The notes under the pieces: model-generated
What the model was told of the DNA's origin: nothing
Seen by the model: only the letters and a program-made list of their open reading frames with translations
Databases searched by the model: none
Source of the DNA: Candidatus Aminicenantota bacterium
GTDB lineage: Bacteria > Acidobacteriota > Aminicenantia > Aminicenantales > UBA8522
Reading direction: 5' to 3'
Length of the DNA stretch: 13,311 bases
Assembly: GCA_003524335.1 (NCBI GenBank)
Contig: DQHV01000264.1
Coordinates: 217-13,527 of the forward strand
Part shown: positions 7,404 through 13,311 of the stretch, piece by piece
Layout: each line of letters begins with the position of its first letter
Position numbering within the stretch: the stretch's first letter is position 1
Made by a program: the position numbers and the translations under genes

Positions 7404-7440
7404 AAAAAGGGGAGGACAGGTTCTCCGGAAGAAGGCCTGT
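7404..7440 (-). terminator. Possible intrinsic terminator of the secreted-protein operon
   Basis: Just after the stop of the vWA fusion gene, the minus strand reads ACAGG (7440-7436), a two-base bulge, TTCT, a five-base loop, AGAA and CCTGT (7420-7416). Five T residues follow at 7408-7404. The seven-base gap between stem and T-run makes it weak, but the position between an operon end and a new promoter is right. Confidence 0.35.
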
Positions 7441-9753
7441 TCAGTAGGTGAGCTTCCAGGCCCCGGCTTCTTTCTTTAGGACGCAGACCGCCTTTCCCCC
7501 CGCGTTGACGTGTACCTTGGTCTCGAGGGGCTGGGGGGCGAGCAGGATACGAAGGGTGTAGGTGCCCTCCTTGAGCTTGACCTCGTCGCCGCCGACCGTG
7601 CCGCGGCCTACTTCCTGGCCCTTTTCGTCGAGCACGACGTACTCGAGATTGAGCGTCTGCTCGAGGGCGGAGAGCAGCTCACCGGCATTCCGGGCGTCGA
7701 TGTAGCGGCCATCCGTCGATTTGGCGATCGTCTCCAGCTCCCGGCGGGCGGCGGCTTCCTTGATATCGAACCCGACGATGTTGACTTCGAGTTCAAGGCC
7801 CGCTGCCTTGATCGCCGGGGCGATCGACTTGATATCCCCTTTGCAGCTTTCGATCCCGTCGGTTACCAGGATAATGCTTCCGTTCGGGATCTGCTCGAAG
7901 TCCTTGATGGCTTCTAGAACCGATATGACGAGCGGCGTCTTGCCTTTAAGCTGGATCTTATTAACCGTATCCACGAGCGCCTCTTTGGCGATCGGGCCGA
8001 TGGGGACCATGAGCTCGGTGTCCGTGCAGGCCTGGGCCTCATTCAGCCCATAGCGGTGGCCGTACACCCGCAGTCCGACGTTCATCGAATCAGGCAGCCC
8101 TTTGATGATCTGGGCCAGGACCTTGCGGGCGATCGTGATCTTCGCTTCTCCGGCGATCTGCCCCCACATCGAGTTCGAGGCGTCCATGATGATCTCGACA
8201 CTCTTGGGGACTTCTTCTTCCGCCTTCTTCTCGAACTTGACTTGGATAGAGCCGGAGACCTGGCGCTTGACGGGTGACATATAAATCGGGACATGGCCGC
8301 AGCAGAACTCGAGCATCAGGGCGCCGAAGGCTGTCCTGTAGAGGGTCAAAGATTCGGACTCCTCTTGCTGGGTCCCCTCCCAATTTCCCTTGTCGTTCTG
8401 ATGGTCCACCAGGAGGCGGCACATCCAGTCTTTCCAGATTCTCCAGTCCTCGCCGCCGGCCATAAACATGGCTCGAGTTCCGTAATACCAGTAATAAAAG
8501 GGATAGCCCTCTCCGGGGTACTCCAGATTCCAGGCCGGCCCGTAGTTTTGCATGTAGCGGATGGCCGGCGGTATCAGGGGATCCTTGGGATGGCCGCAGA
8601 GCTGGAGGGCCAATACTCCCATTCCGGCCCTGGCGCAGGAATCACCGGCGTCTCCAGGTGATTCATAGCAGAAGGAGCCGTCGGCCCCATGCAGGGAGCG
8701 GACAAATTTGGCGGCGGCGGGAAATGCATAATCGGGCACGGAGAATCCGGCATTGAGGGCCGCCCGAAGAGTCAGTACCTGCCAGGCCGTGACCGAAATA
8801 TCCCCGTCGGTATAGTCGGGTTCGTACCGCCAGCTTCCGTAGTGGGGGGAGTCGGCCGGGATGGGGCCCTGCAGCGTCTTCGGCTTGTGCTCCGTATTCT
8901 GCGACCGGATGATCAGCTGGATGGCTTCCCCGGCGATCGGCTCGAGGCTCGAGTCATTCAGGTCGACGAGGGCCTCGATGACGGCCAGCGTGGCGATCGC
9001 CTGTTGATACATGAGATTGGCGCTCGACGTGCCGAACACCCCTCCCAGCTTGGCCGCCTCCTCCGAGCCCTCTGGGTAGTTGGAACTGGGTGTAAACACG
9101 GACCTGAGGTATCCCAAGCCGGCCTGAATGTTGGCGGAATAATCTTTCTGGACGCACTTGCCTCCGATAAAGGACATGATGGCCAGGCCGGTGTGGGCCT
9201 GCTCGTAGTTGGGCCAGGAACCGTCCTCCTGCTGGTTGGAGGCGAGATAATCAAGGGCCTTGACCAGAGCCTGGCGAACCTCCTGGTCCGTAGCCGGCGG
9301 ACGGTCGGGTTTTCCGGCCCGGAGCATGTAGGCTTGGTCGGTGTTCGTCCCGCGGCCGCTGAGCACCTTAATCAGGAATTTCCCCGCCGACTGCCTCAGC
9401 CTGACGAGAATTTCGCCCTCGGGTTCGTGCCGGCCGTCGATGGCGGAAAGCTCCTTTCCTCCGGCGTCACAGAAGGACAGGATGAAATCGACGTCAGGTG
9501 GTCCTGCGACTTCGATGACCAGGATGTCCATACCGGGCGCCGGAATGGTCAGGGAATACCAGTCTTCGTCGCCCTCTTCGTTGGCAAGTCCGGCGATTTG
9601 GCCGTTCAGGGGCAGTGCGTTCGCCTGGGAAGCTTCGTTATTCGGCTCTTTCTCCGCGGCCTGCTTCGCCCCCAGTTGAAGGGTGAATAATAAGAACAGC
9701 ATCAGGGCGGAGAGGCTGAAAACAGACTGCTTTCTCAACATGCTGAACCTCAT
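7441..9753 (-). CDS. Secreted fusion: PPC-like domain, squalene-cyclase-type toroid, vWA domain
   Basis: The start at 9753 is set by AGGAGG nine bases upstream; an in-frame ATG at 9771 precedes it. The 770-residue product opens with a signal peptide (about 1-30). A PPC-like beta domain (36-146) begins KEPNNEASQA and has DEDWYSLTIP. An alpha/alpha toroid of the prenyltransferase/squalene-oxidase-repeat type (about 155-490) shows QQEDGSW, HGADGSF and QNDKGNW repeats. No DxDD catalytic acid motif of triterpene cyclases is seen, so this part is probably a binding module. The vWA domain (518-700) has an intact metal site: D524-x-S526-x-S528, T606 in KGKTPL and D632 in LVTDGIESC. C576 and C637 could form the disulfide usual in this subtype. 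A beta-rich tail (705-770) ends in WKLTY. It is the last gene of the minus-strand group. Calcium- or magnesium-dependent adhesion or assembly is likely, but the ligand is unknown. Confidence 0.85.
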   Translation of the reverse strand: MRFSMLRKQSVFSLSALMLFLLFTLQLGAKQAAEKEPNNEASQANALPLNGQIAGLANEEGDEDWYSLTIPAPGMDILVIEVAGPPDVDFILSFCDAGGKELSAIDGRHEPEGEILVRLRQSAGKFLIKVLSGRGTNTDQAYMLRAGKPDRPPATDQEVRQALVKALDYLASNQQEDGSWPNYEQAHTGLAIMSFIGGKCVQKDYSANIQAGLGYLRSVFTPSSNYPEGSEEAAKLGGVFGTSSANLMYQQAIATLAVIEALVDLNDSSLEPIAGEAIQLIIRSQNTEHKPKTLQGPIPADSPHYGSWRYEPDYTDGDISVTAWQVLTLRAALNAGFSVPDYAFPAAAKFVRSLHGADGSFCYESPGDAGDSCARAGMGVLALQLCGHPKDPLIPPAIRYMQNYGPAWNLEYPGEGYPFYYWYYGTRAMFMAGGEDWRIWKDWMCRLLVDHQNDKGNWEGTQQEESESLTLYRTAFGALMLEFCCGHVPIYMSPVKRQVSGSIQVKFEKKAEEEVPKSVEIIMDASNSMWGQIAGEAKITIARKVLAQIIKGLPDSMNVGLRVYGHRYGLNEAQACTDTELMVPIGPIAKEALVDTVNKIQLKGKTPLVISVLEAIKDFEQIPNGSIILVTDGIESCKGDIKSIAPAIKAAGLELEVNIVGFDIKEAAARRELETIAKSTDGRYIDARNAGELLSALEQTLNLEYVVLDEKGQEVGRGTVGGDEVKLKEGTYTLRILLAPQPLETKVHVNAGGKAVCVLKKEAGAWKLTY

Positions 9754-9762
9754 GATTGCTAA

Positions 9763-9768
9763 CCTCCT
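9763..9768 (-). promoter_or_regulatory. Ribosome binding site that decides the vWA fusion start
   Basis: AGGAGG on the minus strand lies nine bases before ATG 9753 and immediately follows an alternative in-frame ATG at 9771. The site cannot serve the upstream ATG, so 9753 is preferred. Confidence 0.7.
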
Positions 9769-9818
9769 CATTTTATGAGCTGCCGGGGAGTCTGGGTCAA
9801 AGTCGCCAGGGTGATCCC

Positions 9819-11996
9819 TCAGTCTTCGAACTGGCTCAGATAGTAATTGAGGATTGTGGTCGAGGCGCAGGCGAACCCCTTAGCGAAGTTATCGCACCAG
9901 CCTTGGCTGATCTCAATCCCTGCTTCAGCCTTGACCTCATATCCCAGGGTGAAGCAGTCCTCGAGCTCGAGGGCCGTGAATTCGATTCCCACCGAGATCT
10001 TCTCTTCGATTCCAGGGCACATGACCTCGTCGATTTCCTTCATATAGGCCTTGGCCTCATCCAGGGCGGCCTTGTTGAGCTCCCCGTGCTTGAGAATCAT
10101 CCCGGCGATCATCCACTGGGTGTCCACGGCCCCGACGATGGCCCCGATCACAAACCCCATCTTGGACTCGAGGGGACCCTTGGAATCCAGGATTGTCCTT
10201 TCTAGGACGGCCTGATGAAGGCCGGTGTCCATGACCCCGACAGTCTCCATGGTCCGCGGGTCGACATCCCACCAGCCCCAGCGTTTCTGTCCCTCCCAGG
10301 CGATGCTCTTTTCGGGAATAACGACGATCCGGCCGGAGTCCAGGGCTGAAAAGAGCTTCTTGACCACGCTCTCGGGCAAGCCGATCTTCTCGAGGCTCGC
10401 CTTCTCGAGCGAGGAATAGGACCGGATGGGAATCTCTTTTTGAGCAGCTTCCTGCATCAGGGCGGCCGTCGTCAGAGAGCGCTTCCCCGTCAGGAGTTCG
10501 AGGAGCTTTCCTTCGAGGATCGACTCCAGTACCCCCCGGCCATAGAGAAATGTCTGTTTCATATTCAGGGCCTGCCCGGCGAGGGGAACGGCCTCGACTC
10601 GATCCTGCCTGAGATCAAAAGAAGTCACCGATTTGTCCTGGTCTCCGGCAAAAGAGGTGATCAGAATCCGTGGGACTTGATAATAGGTGCTTATGGACAG
10701 GGCGCTCCCCTCCTGCTCGGTCTGATCGTCCGACGTCGAGGCGAAGATCATGTTGAGAAGATGGCCGAGCTCGGGCCCGACTTTCTGCTCGAGATCGGCA
10801 CTTTTTTCAAAAGTGGTCCGGGTGACCTTCTTCGATTTCAGGCTCTTCTTGATCTCCTCGACCTGGGACTTGACATCGGCCAGCATCTCCTTGTCCGAGA
10901 CCGCTTTGAGCCGGCTCTCCCAAACTTCGAGCGGGATCCTGTTCGGAGCGATGAGGATGGCGTGCCTCTGGAAGAGGGGCATCTCGGCATCGCCCGCGGT
11001 CCTCTCGAAGAGAATCCGTTCGGATTCGGAGACGACCTCGTCTAGACTTTCGAATTTCATTTTGAGGACAAGCTTGGAGATCAGGCTCTTTTCCGGTGAG
11101 CACTTTCCGTCCGCCACTCCCTGTCCGCTGATGATCAGCGCCGCGTTGTAGGACACCCCCTCACCGGCTTGGCCCTTTTTCTTTTTGGAGCTTTCTCTGC
11201 CCAGGGCGCCGAAGACACCTCCTGCAGTTTCCTCCTCTTCTTCGCCGTCCTCAACTGCGGCCTTCTGGAATTCGGCCAGTATGGAGAGAGAGACCGGTTG
11301 ATTGGCCACTTCTTCCATCTTCCCTTTCCAGATCAGAATAGGTTGGGGCTCTCCGGAATCAGCTTCGGTGTATTCGAGCGCGATCGAAACCCTGGTTTTG
11401 AGCGCTTCGTTCGAAGGTTTGAAGGTATTTTTAACCGGGGCGAAAGCATTGGCGGGTTCGGCTCCGGGGTAACTGGGATCCAAGTCGATCCAGTTGTTTC
11501 CGTCTGCCTTCTGAACCCAGAAATGACGCTTCACGGCCGCGATCAGGCCGGGCTCTTCAGCCGGCGTTGAGACGGGAACGTCCTTTTTGTAGGAGAATGT
11601 CTTCGCCGCCGCCCGATCGTCCAGCTCTCCCTCGGCAAGCTGGACCGTCAGGCCGTTATCCTGGAGGATCTGGGCCAGGAGGAGCGCCTTTTCGAGCGAA
11701 TTCCCGCTCCGGCCCGAGCGGACTCCGTCAGGGCTTTTCAGAGGAAACTGGGACGGTTCAGTCCGGATGCCGTCGCGGACGAACCTGAATGCTTCTTCCC
11801 AATCGCCTGCAGCCGGGACGGACTCCGAGGGGCCCGCTCCCTTACCCTCGGCCTTTTCCTGTTCAAGAGAAGCCGTTCCCTGATTAATCGTCGCCTGGAT
11901 CTGCTGTTCCGCTTGCTTTTTTCCAGAACAGAAAAACGCAAACATGAGGACGACGGCCGCCGATGTCCAGGCCGCACTTTTTCTCAACGTCGTCAT
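9819..11996 (-). CDS. Putative lipoprotein with transglutaminase-like domain lacking the catalytic cysteine
   Basis: The 725-residue protein starts with a hydrophobic leader ending FAFFC (C23), a poor but possible lipobox; otherwise it is a secreted protein. The transglutaminase-like core spans about 65-175. SGNSLEKALLLAQILQDNG (97-115) matches the helix that normally reads G-x-C-x-x-K-A, with Ser100 in place of the nucleophilic Cys. H158 in HFWVQ and D171/D173 in WIDLDPSYPG match the His and Asp positions. The middle holds a charged linker (249-275, acidic then KKKK). Residues 560-600 contain GWWDVDPRTMETVG, a motif I associate with transglutaminase-like proteins but cannot name. A hydrophobic glycine-rich segment (613-634) precedes a C-terminus with four cysteines (660, 681, 701, 710) that could form disulfides. 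AAGGAGG lies five bases before the ATG. It is 34 bases downstream of the preceding gene and 65 upstream of the vWA fusion, so co-transcription is likely. Confidence 0.75.
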   Translation of the reverse strand: MTTLRKSAAWTSAAVVLMFAFFCSGKKQAEQQIQATINQGTASLEQEKAEGKGAGPSESVPAAGDWEEAFRFVRDGIRTEPSQFPLKSPDGVRSGRSGNSLEKALLLAQILQDNGLTVQLAEGELDDRAAAKTFSYKKDVPVSTPAEEPGLIAAVKRHFWVQKADGNNWIDLDPSYPGAEPANAFAPVKNTFKPSNEALKTRVSIALEYTEADSGEPQPILIWKGKMEEVANQPVSLSILAEFQKAAVEDGEEEEETAGGVFGALGRESSKKKKGQAGEGVSYNAALIISGQGVADGKCSPEKSLISKLVLKMKFESLDEVVSESERILFERTAGDAEMPLFQRHAILIAPNRIPLEVWESRLKAVSDKEMLADVKSQVEEIKKSLKSKKVTRTTFEKSADLEQKVGPELGHLLNMIFASTSDDQTEQEGSALSISTYYQVPRILITSFAGDQDKSVTSFDLRQDRVEAVPLAGQALNMKQTFLYGRGVLESILEGKLLELLTGKRSLTTAALMQEAAQKEIPIRSYSSLEKASLEKIGLPESVVKKLFSALDSGRIVVIPEKSIAWEGQKRWGWWDVDPRTMETVGVMDTGLHQAVLERTILDSKGPLESKMGFVIGAIVGAVDTQWMIAGMILKHGELNKAALDEAKAYMKEIDEVMCPGIEEKISVGIEFTALELEDCFTLGYEVKAEAGIEISQGWCDNFAKGFACASTTILNYYLSQFED

Positions 11997-12001
11997 TTTG
12001 T

Positions 12002-12008
12002 CCTCCTT
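12002..12008 (-). promoter_or_regulatory. Ribosome binding site of the transglutaminase-like gene
   Basis: AAGGAGG on the minus strand, five bases before ATG 11996, supports that start and hence the lipoprotein-like leader. It lies in the 34-base gap after the preceding gene, where no promoter or terminator is apparent. Confidence 0.75.
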
Positions 12009-12030
12009 TTCGGCTTTCTCTTTTCGGGTC

Positions 12031-13311
12031 CTATTTCAAACCGGGAAGCGCCAGCTTCCCCTCGCTCTCATAACCGCGATAACGAAGGGTTGTGGGAACA
12101 GCCTCGGTCGCGTAGGCCAGCTCGAAGCGTACGAAAGCCTGTGGAGGAATGACAAACGGAGTCGGCGGTCGGTGGGGGAGTTCCTGAGTGGCCGTTTCCT
12201 CCGGATAAACCTCTTCTTCTCCGCCCTCCAGGATAAACTGCTGGTCGCTCTGAATTTCAATCCCGCTTTTAACCAGTGATTTTATACCCAGGTCCAGAAC
12301 GATGTTTTCCCCGTCTTTTCTCATCCCGTAGAGCAAGATTTCCATCGTCTTGCCGTCACGATGGGAGGCCAAGGCCTTGGGCGCCTCCAGCTGAAATTCG
12401 GGGCCGAGCTTAAGCGTATAAACCCGGTTTTGGATGCGGAGACCGAGAGCATATTCCTTTAGCAACGAGGGCACGAGAAAGGCGACTTCCTGGTTTTGGG
12501 AAAACTCGGGTGTGAAGCGGATGAAGCCGTCGTCTGTCGTGGAGCCTCCGCAGCTGTAATATAAATACCCCTCTTTGGTCGTCACCCAAACATTTTCCGT
12601 AGGCTCGATCTGGATGATGTTGCCCATCTCCGCGCTGCCGGAAAGGCTCTTCCCGCTGAGTTCGGCGACAGCGTAACGCCAACCTTCGGGCGCCTCTTCC
12701 TCTTTGTAATCGTTCCGGATATTGACCGCGACGGCGGCCATCTCGACCATAGCATCCTTGATCTGGTCGAGATAGCGGCCGGCGGGAGCGCCCTTGCCGA
12801 CCGCGAGTTTCTGGTCGCCCTTGACCGGGACAAGGATGTGGCCGTAGGAATAATCAAAAAACTGGAAAGCGATATTCTTTACCTCCGCCGGTACGAGATA
12901 GACGAACTGCACCTCTTTCCGGTCGCCCAGTTTGGGAATGCCGAAATCCTTGTTCAAGCTGTACCCGCCGGGAATGACTTCGGTCAGCTTGTCGAGAGAA
13001 TACGTCTGGCCGTCGGCCAGAAGATAGGCATGGTCGAAGAAATTGGGAATAACATACGGGACATCCATGTCCACATAGTCCTCTTTCTTCTCTTTGCTTT
13101 TTCCTTCCCTCAGCGCTTCGACTCCCATGGTTCTGTCCGGCTTCCCCTCCAGCTCGCTCTTTTTCACCTTCTGCTTGGGGTGGATGTTCTCCCATTCCGT
13201 CTGGAGCAGAACATAAATCTTGCCCTGGGGAGCCTTCTGGCCGGCGAGCTCAGTGTCCAGGGAAAACTTGATGAGACTGGCTTTGGCCGCTTTGTTGGCG
13301 GCCGTTTCTTC
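12031..13311 (-). CDS. Protein of unknown function with beta-sandwich-like repeats (5' end outside window)
   Basis: The frame is open through the right edge, giving 426 visible residues. A GTG at 13167 is an internal codon rather than the start, because protein-like sequence (KIYVLLQTEWENIH) continues upstream of it. I do not recognise the family. Three segments look related and beta-rich: each has an acidic or glycine-rich part followed by a strand of the form (E/A)V.F.(L)VP or AFVRFEL and then an aromatic strand, near visible residues 132-160, 274-302 and 392-414. This resembles tandem Ig-like or DUF4352-like sandwiches, which usually sit in exported proteins. Its signal peptide, if any, is off the window. 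It ends with TAG at 12031-12033. Its position upstream of two exported proteins with a short gap suggests a shared periplasmic or surface role. Confidence 0.72.
   Translation of the reverse strand, partial: EETAANKAAKASLIKFSLDTELAGQKAPQGKIYVLLQTEWENIHPKQKVKKSELEGKPDRTMGVEALREGKSKEKKEDYVDMDVPYVIPNFFDHAYLLADGQTYSLDKLTEVIPGGYSLNKDFGIPKLGDRKEVQFVYLVPAEVKNIAFQFFDYSYGHILVPVKGDQKLAVGKGAPAGRYLDQIKDAMVEMAAVAVNIRNDYKEEEAPEGWRYAVAELSGKSLSGSAEMGNIIQIEPTENVWVTTKEGYLYYSCGGSTTDDGFIRFTPEFSQNQEVAFLVPSLLKEYALGLRIQNRVYTLKLGPEFQLEAPKALASHRDGKTMEILLYGMRKDGENIVLDLGIKSLVKSGIEIQSDQQFILEGGEEEVYPEETATQELPHRPPTPFVIPPQAFVRFELAYATEAVPTTLRYRGYESEGKLALPGLK

Noticed and set aside
8284..9291. The toroid as a true complement-like thioester domain or as a squalene-hopene cyclase
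   Set aside because: No GCxEQ-type thioester motif and no DxDD acid motif can be seen in the translation, so neither activity is claimed.
8689..9690. 333-codon plus-strand open frame opposite the PPC-toroid-vWA gene
   Set aside because: The opposite strand has clear domains throughout, and the antisense translation is low-complexity Gly/Val-rich without a motif or a convincing Shine-Dalgarno.
9770..9800. Possible internal promoter (TTGACC, CATAAA) before the vWA fusion gene
   Set aside because: The predicted transcript start would fall within the Shine-Dalgarno, making it useless for translation from ATG 9753. The -10 match is weak.
13165..13167. GTG as the start of the right-edge gene
   Set aside because: The same frame stays open with protein-like sequence to the window edge, so the start is further upstream and GTG is an internal valine codon.

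Overview
The window is a GC-rich, densely coded bacterial segment of a Gram-negative, probably anaerobic or microaerophilic heterotroph. The tail of a cytochrome bd oxidase, a secreted family-9 glycoside hydrolase, several secreted proteins and PPC / von Willebrand A fusions would fit an Acidobacteriota-like or Aminicenantes-like genome. That placement is inference from gene style only; the window holds no rRNA or other phylogenetic marker. I see no tRNA, CRISPR array, insertion sequence or phage gene.

Left part, plus strand (1-6005): the 3' end of cydB, a short sulfotransferase-like protein, a secreted GH9-type glycoside hydrolase, a secreted beta-lactamase-fold serine hydrolase, and a PaaK/CapK-type adenylate-forming ligase. 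After cydB each gene has its own sigma-70-like promoter, so these look like single-gene units. The two exported enzymes have 5' leaders with Shine-Dalgarno sequences. The cytoplasmic ones have -10 boxes 9-13 bases before the ATG and no Shine-Dalgarno, suggesting leaderless or near-leaderless transcripts.

Middle (5979-7390, minus strand): a Glf/protoporphyrinogen-oxidase-like FAD protein behind a very good promoter (TTGACA, 17 bases, TATAAA). Its frame is interrupted by an amber codon at 6126-6128. Forty-eight codons of family-like C-terminus follow in the same frame and run into the tail of the convergent ligase gene.

Right part, minus strand (7441-13311): three closely spaced genes that look like one operon, entering from beyond the right edge. 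In transcription order they encode (1) a repetitive beta-sandwich-like protein of unknown function whose start lies outside the window, (2) a putative lipoprotein with a transglutaminase-like fold in which the catalytic Cys is Ser, and (3) a secreted fusion of a PPC-like domain, a squalene-cyclase-type alpha/alpha toroid, and a vWA domain with an intact metal site. Products 2 and 3 carry export signals. A weak terminator-like hairpin follows the last gene. This trio is the best candidate for an undescribed envelope or extracellular system. Its function cannot be named from sequence alone.
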